From Pseudobythopirellula maris (GTDB lineage Bacteria > Planctomycetota > Planctomycetia > Pirellulales > Lacipirellulaceae), in the NCBI RefSeq assembly GCF_007859945.1, contig NZ_SJPQ01000002.1, positions 62,001-126,000 on the forward strand: a stretch of 64,000 nucleotides of DNA, in the 5' to 3' direction. A program made the position numbers and the translations under genes. Numbering within the stretch: the first letter of the stretch is position 1; the number at the start of each line of letters is the position of its first letter. Under the pieces are notes generated by a model. That model was not told the DNA's origin. It saw nothing but the letters and a program-made list of their open reading frames with translations, and did not search any database. Shown here one piece after another: positions 8,974 to 18,613 of the stretch.

Positions 8974-10233
8974 TCAATCGACCGCGATCACCGCCGCCGC
9001 CGCTTGGCCGGTCACGGTGTGGTTGAGCGCCAGGATCGCGCCGCTCTCGGCGGGGCGGTGCTCGGCCGACACACTCACCGGGCACTCTGGGTCGGCGGTC
9101 GCGAAGTTGAGCGTGGCCGGCGTGACGCCCTGGTTTCTGGCGATCAGCGCCGCCGCCAGCTCCACCGCGCCGCAACCCGCCCCGGTGCGTCCGAAGAAAC
9201 TCGTCGGCGCCGTGACCGGCGCGTCGCCCACTCGGGCGCGGATCGCCTGGGCCTCGGCGGCGTCTTCGTCCAGGCGGCTGGCGCCGTGCGCTTTGACCAT
9301 GGCGAGGTCTTCGCCCTTGAGGCCAGCTCTTTCCATGGCGGCGGCGATGGCAGCCGCGATCGCCTTGCCGGGCGGCTTGCGACCGGCGGTCGTGGCCTCG
9401 TAGCGGTTGGCGACCGCCGCCACGCGTCCGAGCACCTTCGCCTGCCGCCTGGCGGCGTGGCGGGCGCTCTCGAGCACGAAGAACGCGGCGCCCTCGCCGC
9501 AGACCGAGCCGTCGCGCGTCGCGTCGAACGGCCTGCTGGCGGCGGCCGGGTCGTCTCCCTTCAGGGTGAGCCCCGCGCCGCTGCGCCACGACAGGTCGGT
9601 CAGGTCGAGCCGGCTGCCCGAGCCGCCGGCGAGCATCACGTCGGCGCCGCCGCGGCGGATCACGTCGGCCGCCTCGCCAAGGGCGAGCAGGCTCGAGACG
9701 TCGCCGTGGGCGATCGTGTTCGTGGGGCCGCGGGCGTCTTGGCGGATGCCGACGTGGCAGGCGGTCATGTTCGGCAGGTACTTCAGCAGCCAGAGCGGGT
9801 ACATCTCGCCGAGGCCCTCTTTGCCCCAGCGTTCGAAGTCGAACGCGTGGCCCGCCATGCTCGCCCGGAACGGGGCGGCCAGCTCCTCGCAATCGCAGTA
9901 AAGCATGCCGGCGCCGGCCACCACGCCCTGACGCTCAGGGTCGATCTGGCCCTCCTCGATGCCGGCCGACTCGCGCGCCAGTTCGGCCGCCGCGTAGCCG
10001 ATCTGGATCTCGCGGGCCATCACCTTGAGGCTCTTGCGCGGCTTGACGTGCTCCTTGGGGTTGAAGTCGTCGATCAAGCCGCCGAACGGGGCGATCCAGC
10101 CCGCCTCGGCCAGTTCGGGGATATTCCGCACGCCGCTGCGCCGCGACTCGAGCGACTCCCACACCGCCGCCGCGCCGACGCCGATCGGCGAGACGATTCC
10201 GAGGCCGGTGATGAGCACGTCTTGGTCGGACAT
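8974..10233 (-). CDS. beta-ketoacyl synthase-like protein, catalytic triad mostly lost
   Basis: A 419-aa protein with the thiolase/KAS fold layout of FabF: N-terminal ITGLGIVSPIG, central GADVMLAGG, and C-terminal glycine/alanine-rich end. The Cys-His-His triad is not conserved. The nucleophile region reads GPTNTIAHGD, putting Asp178 where FabF has Cys163. His316 (KAHGAS) is retained. The second His region reads SFFGRTGAG, with Arg349 in place of FabF His340. Such loss is known for chain-length factors (KS-beta), which partner an active ketosynthase, and for other non-condensing homologues. No active KS or ACP lies nearby. It is divergent from a fatty acid desaturase across 272 bp, suggesting a role in lipid or polyketide-like metabolism. 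Product uncertain. Confidence 0.85.
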   Translation of the reverse strand: MSDQDVLITGLGIVSPIGVGAAAVWESLESRRSGVRNIPELAEAGWIAPFGGLIDDFNPKEHVKPRKSLKVMAREIQIGYAAAELARESAGIEEGQIDPERQGVVAGAGMLYCDCEELAAPFRASMAGHAFDFERWGKEGLGEMYPLWLLKYLPNMTACHVGIRQDARGPTNTIAHGDVSSLLALGEAADVIRRGGADVMLAGGSGSRLDLTDLSWRSGAGLTLKGDDPAAASRPFDATRDGSVCGEGAAFFVLESARHAARRQAKVLGRVAAVANRYEATTAGRKPPGKAIAAAIAAAMERAGLKGEDLAMVKAHGASRLDEDAAEAQAIRARVGDAPVTAPTSFFGRTGAGCGAVELAAALIARNQGVTPATLNFATADPECPVSVSAEHRPAESGAILALNHTVTGQAAAAVIAVD

Positions 10234-10505
10234 AAATCGCTGGTCGAAGAGCCGCTTGGAGTGGGTTTGTGGGTAGCCGTGATGCGCGTCGCCGCGAACA
10301 ATTCATCGCATCGCGCCCGGCCGCCGAGCGGATCGAGCTTGAGCGCGCACCGCGACGGTTCTTAAACTCGGTAATCCTGGAAGACTGGTGCAGGGGCGCC
10401 GCGAGATTGCCGACTTTAACGAATATCGAGCCGTCTGACGACAAGCCCCCCGATCGCCGATCAACCCCCGCTCTGTGAGCCGGGCCGCCCCGCGGCGCCC
10501 CTACG

Positions 10506-11621
10506 ATGAACCGAATAGCCGAAGCCAAGCCGCCGAAACCCGCCGCCGGGGTCGCCCCGTCAGCGCCGCACGGCGATTTTTCGCTCGCCCAGGCCCGGTC
10601 GATCGTTGGCGAATACTTCCGCCCCAACCCGTGGGTTTATTGGACCGACTTCCTGCTGAGCTGGGCCGTGGCGATGTTCGCCTTCAAGGCGGTGCAGTTC
10701 ACATCGATCGGCTGGCCGGCGCGCATCGGGTGTTTTTTCCTCTCGTCGCTCTTGATCTACCGCTGCGGGCTGTTCATCCACGAGCTGATGCACATCCCCG
10801 AGAAGGAGTTCAAAGCGTTCCGCTTCGTCTGGAACCTGTTGGCCGGCATCCCGTTCTTGATCCCGACGTTCGTCTACCAGACGCACGTCGATCACCACCG
10901 CCGCAAGCATTACGGCACGGAGCACGACGGCGAGTACCTGCCGCTCTCGCACCGCTCGCCGTGGCACATCGTCGCCTACCTGGCGCAGAGCTTCGTGATC
11001 CCGATCCTGGCGATCGTGCGGTTCGGCGTGCTAACACCGCTCACGTGGTTCAACACGCCGCTCAGAGACTGGGTCCACCGGCACGCGTCGAGCATGATCA
11101 TCGACCCGATGTACCTCCGCCCGCTGCCGACCAAAAAGGCTCTGCGAGCGATCCGCTGGCAGGAGCTCGGCTGCTTCTTGTTCATCTGCGTGATGGGCTT
11201 CGGCTCGTGGCGCGGGCTGCACGGCGCCGGCAACCTCGGCCCCTACTTCCTGCCGCAGGCGTACCTGACGGGCGTGTTCGTCGTCACCGTGAACGCGTTG
11301 CGCACGCTCGGCGCCCACCGCTGGCTGAACGACTCGGACAAAAAGGACGAGGCGCAGATGACGTTCGTCGAGCAGATGCTCGACTCGGTGAATTACCCCA
11401 CGGCCGGCTCGCTGGCGCCGGTGTGGGCGCCGATGGGCCTGAGATTCCACGCCCTGCACCACATCTTCCCCTCGATGCCTTACCACGCGCTGGCCAAAGC
11501 GCACAAACGCCTGATGCGCGACCTGCCGAGCGACTCGCCCTACCGGCAGACGAACAGCGACAGTTTGCTCGCCGAGTTGGGGGAGCTGTGGCGGCGGGCG
11601 GCGGCTTCGCAGAAAGGGTAG
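10506..11621 (+). CDS. fatty acid desaturase family protein
   Basis: A 371-aa membrane di-iron enzyme family protein. Histidine boxes visible: FIHELMHIP (about 93-101), THVDHHRRKH (about 126-135) and ALHHIFPSMPYH (about 316-327). Hydrophobic spans lie before box 1, between boxes 2 and 3 and around residue 220-235. The order and spacing fit the FA_desaturase superfamily (desaturases, hydroxylases, beta-carotene hydroxylase relatives). The substrate cannot be told. Its divergent neighbour is a ketosynthase-like protein, which favours an acyl substrate. The gene ends 80 bp before the convergent GNAT gene, across a perfect inverted repeat. Confidence 0.88.
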   Translation: MNRIAEAKPPKPAAGVAPSAPHGDFSLAQARSIVGEYFRPNPWVYWTDFLLSWAVAMFAFKAVQFTSIGWPARIGCFFLSSLLIYRCGLFIHELMHIPEKEFKAFRFVWNLLAGIPFLIPTFVYQTHVDHHRRKHYGTEHDGEYLPLSHRSPWHIVAYLAQSFVIPILAIVRFGVLTPLTWFNTPLRDWVHRHASSMIIDPMYLRPLPTKKALRAIRWQELGCFLFICVMGFGSWRGLHGAGNLGPYFLPQAYLTGVFVVTVNALRTLGAHRWLNDSDKKDEAQMTFVEQMLDSVNYPTAGSLAPVWAPMGLRFHALHHIFPSMPYHALAKAHKRLMRDLPSDSPYRQTNSDSLLAELGELWRRAAASQKG

Positions 11622-11628
11622 AAATCCC

Positions 11629-11696
11629 AATGACCAAGCCCCAATGACCAATGGGCTTTGATTCAAGCCGTTATTGGTCATTGGGGCTTGGTCATT
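11629..11696. repeat. perfect 24-bp inverted repeat between convergent genes
   Basis: Arms 11629-11652 and 11673-11696 are exact reverse complements with a 20-nt loop. Each arm carries the direct repeat CAATGACCAA twice over. It fills nearly the whole gap between the desaturase and GNAT genes, so it could be a bidirectional transcription stop or a palindromic repeat element. Confidence 0.92.
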
Positions 11697-11701
11697 CACC
11701 C

Positions 11702-12832
11702 TCACAGCTCTTTGTCATAAATCCGCCAAGTCTTGTAGCGCCTCGCCCCGCCCTTCTCGATCGTCTTGCGGCTCAGGTCGTTGGTCTCCAGCACCCACGA
11801 AAACTCGCACGCCGTCACGCCGTGGTCCAAGGCCGGCTTGGTCATGCTGCGGGCCAGGCAGACGCCCACCCCCCAGTTCTGGTACTCCGGCAGCACGTTC
11901 GTGCTCACCAGCCGGATCCGCTTGATGCCGCGCTTGTTCATCAGCAGCCGGGCGAACCCGAACGGGAACAGCCGGCCGTCGATCTGCTTGATGCGTGTGT
12001 TGTAATCCAACAGGCCGAACATCACGCCGACCGGCTTGCCGTCGACCTCGGCGATGCGCGCCAGCTCGGGCACGATCATGTACTTCAGCTCGGCCGCCAT
12101 GTGCAGCACCTCGCTGCGCGACATCGGCACGTAGCCCCACGTGGCCGAGAGCGCTTGGTTGTAGATATCGAGGAACATCTCGACCTCTTGGCGGAACTTG
12201 CCCCGCTTCATGCCGCGCACCGACACGCCGAACCGTTCTTGGACCTGCTCGTCGATGTTCTTCATCTTCTCGTCGCGTTTGAGCCTGCCGAGCATGCCCT
12301 TCTCGCCCCAGTAGCCGTACAGGTCTTGTGCTTTCTCGAAGCCGTAGGCGTCGTGCAGCGGGCCGTAGTACTGCGGGTTGTGGGTGAGCATGAAGAACGG
12401 CGGCGTGTCGAAGCCGTCGACCAGCAGGCCCATCTCGTAGTTGATGCAGGGGTCCGTGGGGCCACGCAGCGCCGTCATGCCGCGGTCGCGGTGCCAGTCG
12501 GCGGCGGCGTCGAACAGCGCGCCGCTCACGGCTTGGTCGTCGACCGATTCGAAGAACCCGTAGAAGCCGCGCTTCTCTTTGTTCCAGTCGTTGTGCGCTT
12601 GGTTGTCGACCGCCAAGATGCGCCCGACCGCCTCGCCGCCACGGACCGCAAGAAAGGCTTGCGACTCGGCGGCGTCGTAGAACGGGTGGTGGGCAAAGCC
12701 ACACAGCCGCTTCTGCTGGTCTCTGAGGGGCGGAACCCAATTCGGGTCATGCGCGTTGAGCTTCCAGGGGAGCGTGAGGAAGCGTTTCTGGTCCGCTTTG
12801 GAGGAGACAGGAAGAATCTCGACGCCGGCCAT
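11702..12832 (-). CDS. GNAT-like acyltransferase family protein
   Basis: A 376-aa soluble protein that resembles the YghO-like group of large N-acetyltransferase-fold proteins. The N-terminal half starts with a conserved-looking segment (FLTLPWKLNAHDPNWVPPL, residues about 18-36), followed by a GNAT-like core (AFLAVRGGEAVGRILAV, residues about 58-74). The C-terminal half has a second GNAT-like region, including LPEYQNWGVG near 319-328 where acetyl-CoA would bind. The acceptor substrate is unknown. The ATG at 12832 is the natural start. It lies downstream of sixA but 174 bp away behind an inverted repeat, so it is probably separately transcribed. Confidence 0.8.
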   Translation of the reverse strand: MAGVEILPVSSKADQKRFLTLPWKLNAHDPNWVPPLRDQQKRLCGFAHHPFYDAAESQAFLAVRGGEAVGRILAVDNQAHNDWNKEKRGFYGFFESVDDQAVSGALFDAAADWHRDRGMTALRGPTDPCINYEMGLLVDGFDTPPFFMLTHNPQYYGPLHDAYGFEKAQDLYGYWGEKGMLGRLKRDEKMKNIDEQVQERFGVSVRGMKRGKFRQEVEMFLDIYNQALSATWGYVPMSRSEVLHMAAELKYMIVPELARIAEVDGKPVGVMFGLLDYNTRIKQIDGRLFPFGFARLLMNKRGIKRIRLVSTNVLPEYQNWGVGVCLARSMTKPALDHGVTACEFSWVLETNDLSRKTIEKGGARRYKTWRIYDKEL

Positions 12833-12922
12833 GGCTGTATTTCTCGCGGGGGGACAATCCTTGTGCCCCGAGAGTTTACCGTGGCGCCACGCGACAGACC
12901 AACGGCGGTTGTAGGAGCGATC

Positions 12923-13002
12923 AGCTGTCAGCGATCAGCCAAAGACCAGTTCGAGCTTGCATCCTTCTTTAGCTGACTGCTGAAAGCCGATCGCTGACAG
13001 CT
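12923..13002. repeat. inverted repeat downstream of sixA
   Basis: AGCTGTCAGCGATCAG at 12923-12938 pairs with 12987-13002 with one mismatch. It sits just after the sixA stop on the minus strand and upstream of the GNAT gene, a plausible terminator or palindromic repeat. Confidence 0.75.
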
Positions 13003-13006
13003 TTCT

Positions 13007-13504
13007 TCAAACGCCGAGCGACTTCGCCGTGCAGTGCCACAGCAGCTCGCCGGCGCCCTTCTCCACGGGGCCTGCCGCAAATTCGACCGCCGCGACCGAG
13101 CCCTTGGCGAAGCTCACCACGCCCACCGGCGAGCCGACCAGCCAGGCCACCAGCGCCTCGACATCGGGGTTGTGGCCGACCCAGCAGAGGTCGCCCGCCG
13201 ATTCGTGCTCGGCGGTCCACGCCATCAGCTGCGGCAGATCGACGCCGCAGCCGAGGGCCTCGATCTTGTCGAACTCGGGCGCTTTGGGCGTGCGTTCGGC
13301 GATGATCGTCGCGGTCTGCACGCAGCGGGTGTAGGGGCTCGTGGCTAGGCGGTCCGGCGTGAAACCACGCTGCTCGACGAGCGCGTCGACCGTGCGGAAG
13401 TAGCGCTCGATGCCGTCGGGCGTCAGCTCGCGCAGCGTGTCGTCCGAGCAGCCGGGGTCGCCGAAGTTACCGGCCCACGCGTGGCGGGCGACGTAGAGGA
13501 TCAT
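13007..13504 (-). CDS. sixA: phosphohistidine phosphatase SixA
   Basis: A 165-aa histidine phosphatase. The phosphoacceptor is His8 in the N-terminal LYVARHAWAG (RHG variant RHA). The conserved SPYTRCVQTA, with its catalytic Arg, lies near residue 57, and VGHNPDVEALV supplies the second catalytic His near 111. The length matches SixA (about 160 aa). The family removes phosphate from phosphohistidine of phosphorelay or PTS proteins. It is divergent from the ABC ATPase gene across 148 bp. Confidence 0.9.
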   Translation of the reverse strand: MILYVARHAWAGNFGDPGCSDDTLRELTPDGIERYFRTVDALVEQRGFTPDRLATSPYTRCVQTATIIAERTPKAPEFDKIEALGCGVDLPQLMAWTAEHESAGDLCWVGHNPDVEALVAWLVGSPVGVVSFAKGSVAAVEFAAGPVEKGAGELLWHCTAKSLGV

Positions 13505-13652
13505 GGCGGTGCGTTCGCTAGGTGGTTGGCGGCGGATGCGTCGCGGGGCGGCGGAGAGGTGAACCCGTGGGGGCGTCGGGCTATCTTAACGGATCCCGCC
13601 GCGCACGCCTGCATCGGTTGCGCCCCGCCCTAGAAACCGCCGAGCCGCACGA

Positions 13653-14444
<792 letters not shown>

Positions 14445-14465
14445 CGGCGAGTGAGAACCAATGAC

Positions 14466-14562
14466 TAGTGCGAATCGCACAGATGCGTAGCGTGTGTGGC
14501 GGTGCGATTCGGCGTCGCAAAGGCGAAAACGACGCTACGGCTACCAGTAGTGCGCTCTGAGC
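14466..14562. repeat. dispersed ~97-bp repeat, copy 1
   Basis: This copy closely resembles 42350-42447: long identical blocks such as GTGTGTGGCGGTG and AAGGCGAAAAC, and a similar end (CTACGGCTA.CAGT.GTG.GCTCT). In both places it follows directly after a plus-strand gene. It includes a possible stem GTAGCGT/ACGCTAC. The function is unknown; it could be a terminator-like RNA, a small RNA or a non-autonomous element. Confidence 0.8.
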
Positions 14563-14583
14563 GGTCATGAACAATCGCGTTTA

Positions 14584-14658
14584 GGCGAGCCGCAAGCGTC
14601 AGCGCCCGGAGCAGTTTGCAGCGCAGAAGACTCCGGGCGCTAACGCTTGCGGCTCGCC
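14584..14658. repeat. REP/BIME-like inverted pair, copy A
   Basis: Arms 14584-14611 and 14631-14658 (28 nt each, one mismatch) share the head GGCGAGCCGCAAGCG and tail GCCCGGAG. They lie between the convergent ABC ATPase and RNase HII-like genes. The family recurs at 25573, 28666 and 38665. Confidence 0.88.
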
Positions 14659-14678
14659 ATTTATCGTAGAAGTCATAT

Positions 14679-15611
14679 CTATCGATTCCGCCACAACACA
14701 CGGTCCTCGACACGCAGCTCACGCTGCCGAGCGGCGATGTCGGCCTTGAACCGCTTGGCGTCGACCGGGTAGCCGGCCGTGGGGCGCAGATCGGGCACGC
14801 GCTCGGCCCACCACGCGTTGAGCGCCGCCATCGAGAGCTCGCGGAGCAGCTTGGCGGTCATCGACGCGAGCGCCACCGGCATGTGCGACTCGCCCTTCGA
14901 CCGGAAGGCGAAACCGATTCGCCCCGCGCGGTAGCGGCTCTCGGGACGCGACTCGTGCAGGATCTCGATCTCCCGTTCGGGGAAATGGTGCTCCAACAGT
15001 TCGGCGTAGCGGTTGCGGCCGCCGTGCTTGTCGAGCGTCGCGGCGATCGGCTCGTCGTCGTCCGGCAGGCCGTCGATCACCGACCGCAGCAGAGCGAGCG
15101 TGGTGTGCGACAGCGCCGCCCCCTTGCCGCCGTGCCGCTCGCAAAGCTCGTTGAACTCCTCCGGAAACACCAGCCGCGCCCGAACCACCGGCGCCCCGAC
15201 CGAGCCCGCCCGGCAAGCCTCGCCCAGCCGCCGACAGCAGTCGGCGGTCTCCTCACAGGAGGAATCGATCGGCAACGAGGCGTCGTAAGCCGCGTCCCAA
15301 GGGCAGTCGCGCCGGCGCCCGTCGCCGTCGGCGCCGAGCCGGTCGAGCAACTCGGTCCAGCAGCGGGGCGTGTCGGCCAGCGCCCCCAGCACGGCCCGCT
15401 CGAGCTGCCGCAGGCCGCCGCCCGGCTTGTAGAGCCGCTTCGAGTCGGCGATCGCGATGCGGCCGTCGCCGGGTTCGCGGGCGATGGCGCCGTCGAGCGC
15501 GTCGTACAGATTGGCGTCTGGGCTCGGCGCGCGCCACGCCGTCGCCCCCACCGCCAGGGGCCCCAGGTTGGGCCCGTAACCCGCTTCGTCAACTCCGATG
15601 ATCCACGCCAT
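14679..15611 (-). CDS. ribonuclease HII-like protein
   Basis: A 310-aa protein opening with IIGVDEAGYGPNLGPLAVG; Asp8 and Glu9 match the DE pair of RNase HII. The second carboxylate is in IADSKRLY (Asp near 55) and further acidic residues in ATLDKHGGRNRY near 205. A C-terminal block with ASMTAKLLRE and YPVDAKRF resembles the RNase HII C-terminal helices. It is about 100 aa longer than E. coli RnhB; the extra is an insertion at about 75-150. The family cleaves RNA in RNA/DNA hybrids, including single ribonucleotides. Whether this long form replaces or supplements a standard RnhB is unknown. Confidence 0.82.
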   Translation of the reverse strand: MAWIIGVDEAGYGPNLGPLAVGATAWRAPSPDANLYDALDGAIAREPGDGRIAIADSKRLYKPGGGLRQLERAVLGALADTPRCWTELLDRLGADGDGRRRDCPWDAAYDASLPIDSSCEETADCCRRLGEACRAGSVGAPVVRARLVFPEEFNELCERHGGKGAALSHTTLALLRSVIDGLPDDDEPIAATLDKHGGRNRYAELLEHHFPEREIEILHESRPESRYRAGRIGFAFRSKGESHMPVALASMTAKLLRELSMAALNAWWAERVPDLRPTAGYPVDAKRFKADIAARQRELRVEDRVLWRNR

Positions 15612-15678
15612 AACGTGGATTGTAGCGGCGCAGGAGCGGCTAGCCGAGCGTCGATCGCAGCAAGCGTTCCACGCGGGC

Positions 15679-16851
15679 CTAGACCGCGGCGAGTGTTTTG
15701 TCGAGCGACGAGACGACTTGCTCGTAAACCGTCACCGTTCCGCAGTTCTTCAGAGTGTCGCGGTGGCAGTGGAGCCTCTCGATCGTCGTCTCGCTCAGCC
15801 GGCGACCCTGCCGGAGTAAGACGGCGCCGTTGTCGCCGATCACGTCGTGCGAGAGGACCATGCCCTCCTCCAGTCTGTTGAGCGCGACCTCGATCGGCCG
15901 CTGCACGGCCAGCGTGGGCCAGTTCTCGATCACGGCTTCTTCGAGGTCGATCGACATCGACGGGATCCGCTGCTTGATGTGTTGCAGCCCCTGCTGAGCG
16001 GTCACCCCCTGGCGGGCCTGGGCGTCAACGTGCGTGGCCAACCTGAGCAGAGTGGCGCCCGTGCTCACTACCTGATCTTTGCTGGCGTCGCGGTGGCCGT
16101 AGATCGCGCCCTGGGCGCTCGGCTGCATGCCAATCATGCGGGCCACGAGCTCCAAACGAGGGATGCGGGCGATGACGTTCTCGCCCGCCGACGCCGCCCT
16201 CGCGTACAGCTCGCACGACTCCACGCCGCCATGCTCCTTGCGGTGGAACCCGTCGCGGTCCTCTTCGCTCATCAGCGCAAAGCCGATCATCGAGAGCTTG
16301 GCCGCGAGCTTGTACTCCCAGCGGTCGTCGATGCCGAGGGCGGCTCGCAGATCGGCGACGACCTTCTCGACCTCCGCCGAGCGGCTGAACACGTCGGGGT
16401 GGGCGATGCTGATCATGTCGGTGAGCACTCCCACGGCGCCGCAGAACGTGCGGTGCAGCAGCTCCTTCTCGGCGGTGATCAACGCGTGCTGTTTCAGACT
16501 GGCGTCGACCGTCATGCGCAGCATGTCGCTCGTGCACGGCTTGTTGAGGAACCGAAACACCTGCCCCTCGTTCACGGCGCGAGCGACGGTCTCCTGGTCT
16601 TGATTGCCGGTCAGCATGACGTAAACCGTGTCGGGCGCAACCTCACGGGCGGCCAGCACGAACTCGACCCCGTTCATCCCCGGCATGCGCATGTCGGTGA
16701 TGATCACGGGGAAGGGGCCGACCTCGGCGATAGCGGCCAGCGCGTCGGCGCCCGACTCGGCGGTGGTGATGTCGTACTCCATTCCGAGCCGGCGCTCGAT
16801 CCCGTTGAGCAGGCTGCGCTCGTCGTCGACGAACATGATCTTTTCAGGCAT
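15679..16851 (-). CDS. response regulator with degenerate HD-GYP-like output domain
   Basis: A 390-aa protein. The receiver domain is at 1-120, with acidic pocket Asp9-Asp10, phosphoacceptor Asp53 (IITDMRMPG), the switch Thr in VMLTGNQ and Lys in FLNKPC. The C-terminal region (about 130-330) aligns loosely with RpfG-type HD domains, but the HD pair is replaced (AAKLSMIG where LHDIG is expected) and no HHE or GYP is present. It is therefore probably not an active c-di-GMP phosphodiesterase. It lies 18 bp downstream of the histidine kinase gene, so the two form a two-component operon. Confidence 0.9.
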   Translation of the reverse strand: MPEKIMFVDDERSLLNGIERRLGMEYDITTAESGADALAAIAEVGPFPVIITDMRMPGMNGVEFVLAAREVAPDTVYVMLTGNQDQETVARAVNEGQVFRFLNKPCTSDMLRMTVDASLKQHALITAEKELLHRTFCGAVGVLTDMISIAHPDVFSRSAEVEKVVADLRAALGIDDRWEYKLAAKLSMIGFALMSEEDRDGFHRKEHGGVESCELYARAASAGENVIARIPRLELVARMIGMQPSAQGAIYGHRDASKDQVVSTGATLLRLATHVDAQARQGVTAQQGLQHIKQRIPSMSIDLEEAVIENWPTLAVQRPIEVALNRLEEGMVLSHDVIGDNGAVLLRQGRRLSETTIERLHCHRDTLKNCGTVTVYEQVVSSLDKTLAAV

Positions 16852-16869
16852 TGAGGTCTCTCTTAAGAA

Positions 16870-18546
16870 TCAGATGAGGATGACTGGCGCGGGTGGTAGA
16901 TCGGATGTTTCGTCGGGGAGCGCGTCGAGCGGCGCGACCGGCTTGCTCGACAACTCGGCTGCCGGGTCTTTCTCTTCAAGCTTGTCCGCGTCCATCAGGT
17001 CGGGGTGCTCGCCGAGGGGCAACTCCACGGTGAAGCAGGTCCCGGCGCCCGGCTCGCTGCTCAGGTCGATGCGGCCCTGGTGGTGGTTCACCACCACGTT
17101 GTAAGAAATCGCGAGGCCTTGGCCGGTCCCTTTGCCCACTTCCTTGGTCGTGTAGAAGGGGTCGAAGATGCGGCGGCGCACCACCTCGTCCATGCCGCAG
17201 CCGTCGTCTTGGACGTCGATCTGCACCCAGTCGCCGGAGCGACGGGTCCGTACGACCATCTTTCCCAATTCGCCGCTGTCGCCGTTCTTGTCGACGATCG
17301 CGTCGGCCGCGTTGACCAGCAGGTTGACGAGCACCTGGTTGATCTCGTTCGTGAAGGCGGGGACCTCCGGCAAGTCGTCGGCGAGGAAAAGCTCCAATTC
17401 GGCGGCGTACTTCCAGCGGTTCTTGCACAGCAACGCCGTGGTGCGGACCGCCTCGTTGATGTCGGTCGGCGTCATCTCCTGCGTGCCGGGATGCGACATC
17501 TGCTTCATCGCTCGCACGATCTCGATCACGCGCCGGACCCCCTCGAGGCTCTCCTCGATCGCGTGCGGGATCTGCTCGCGGATGTAGTCGTAGCGGCAGC
17601 GCTCGCAGGCCGCCTTGACCGCGCTGATCCGCTGCTGCCACGAGAGCGGGTTGTCGCGGTTCTCGAGCTGGTCGTGGTAGACGTCGACCACCTCGAAGAG
17701 CCGGGCCGAGCAGTCGCTGAGGAACTCGATGTTGTCGCTCATGTACTGCATGGGCGTGTTGATCTCGTGGGCCACGCCGGCGGAGAGTTGGCCGATCGCC
17801 TCGAGCTTCTGGGCCTCGCCCAACTGGTCCTCCAACGCGTTGCTTCTCTGAACCCACTCCTCGAGTTCTTGGGTGCGATTCAAGAGCTCACGGGTGCGCT
17901 GCTCGACCTCCTCTTCCACGGTCGCCTTGGCCCGCTCGAGCTCGGCTTGTGCCTCCGCGCGATCGCGGAGCTCACGGGTGTTCGTCTTGCAGCCCCACAG
18001 CAAGAAGACGCCCTCGAAGACGACCCAGCCGATGTGCTCCAGCGCCCGCCAGGGGGCGGCGACCACCACGCCAAAGATGCTCTCCGGCCAGAAGATTGCG
18101 CGCAGCACGTGATCGGCAGCCACGATAAGCATAGCGGGCACGATCACCCGCCAGTCGCGGTAGAACGACAGGAACGCGAGCGAGCCGAAGATGTGGAAGT
18201 GAGACTCGATCCGCCCGCCGGTCAAATGGATCAGCAACGTCGAGTAGCCCACCTGGGCCGTGGCCACCACCAACCGCGTGGCGAGCGTGCCCGGGCGCAG
18301 CGAGACGCAGATGATCGGAGCGATCGTTAGCGCGCCGCCCACCAGCAACGCCGCCCACAAATGGACGTGCGGGTACGACGTGTCGCCCACCCACGTGTGC
18401 GGCGAGACGGCGAGCGTCACCCCGACGGCGAAAACCCATTGCACAACGAACAGCACCACAAAAGCGCGATCCGTCTGGCGGTGGATACTGTCGAGACGCT
18501 CGGCAAAGAGCTGTTTGGTCCGCGATTTGAGTTCGGTTCTTGACAT
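16870..18546 (-). CDS. membrane sensor histidine kinase
   Basis: A 558-aa protein. The N-terminal membrane sensor has about six helices (residues 28-185) and includes GGRIESHFHIFGSLAFL, a histidine-containing segment seen in some multi-pass sensors. A coiled coil follows at about 192-250. The catalytic core has the H-box GVAHEINTP (His260), N-box NLLVNAADAI, G1 DDGCGMDE and G2 GKGTGQGLAI. The H-box type is common in kinases with a large insertion before the N-box. The C-terminal tail after about 520 is acidic and proline-rich. Its partner is the receiver protein encoded immediately downstream. The signal is unknown. Confidence 0.93.
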   Translation of the reverse strand: MSRTELKSRTKQLFAERLDSIHRQTDRAFVVLFVVQWVFAVGVTLAVSPHTWVGDTSYPHVHLWAALLVGGALTIAPIICVSLRPGTLATRLVVATAQVGYSTLLIHLTGGRIESHFHIFGSLAFLSFYRDWRVIVPAMLIVAADHVLRAIFWPESIFGVVVAAPWRALEHIGWVVFEGVFLLWGCKTNTRELRDRAEAQAELERAKATVEEEVEQRTRELLNRTQELEEWVQRSNALEDQLGEAQKLEAIGQLSAGVAHEINTPMQYMSDNIEFLSDCSARLFEVVDVYHDQLENRDNPLSWQQRISAVKAACERCRYDYIREQIPHAIEESLEGVRRVIEIVRAMKQMSHPGTQEMTPTDINEAVRTTALLCKNRWKYAAELELFLADDLPEVPAFTNEINQVLVNLLVNAADAIVDKNGDSGELGKMVVRTRRSGDWVQIDVQDDGCGMDEVVRRRIFDPFYTTKEVGKGTGQGLAISYNVVVNHHQGRIDLSSEPGAGTCFTVELPLGEHPDLMDADKLEEKDPAAELSSKPVAPLDALPDETSDLPPAPVILI

Positions 18547-18613
18547 GGGTCGAATGGATCAGGCTGAATAAAGGCCGCCGTCGGGCGAGCCGTGGCTCAA
18601 TGTGGCCTGTGGG

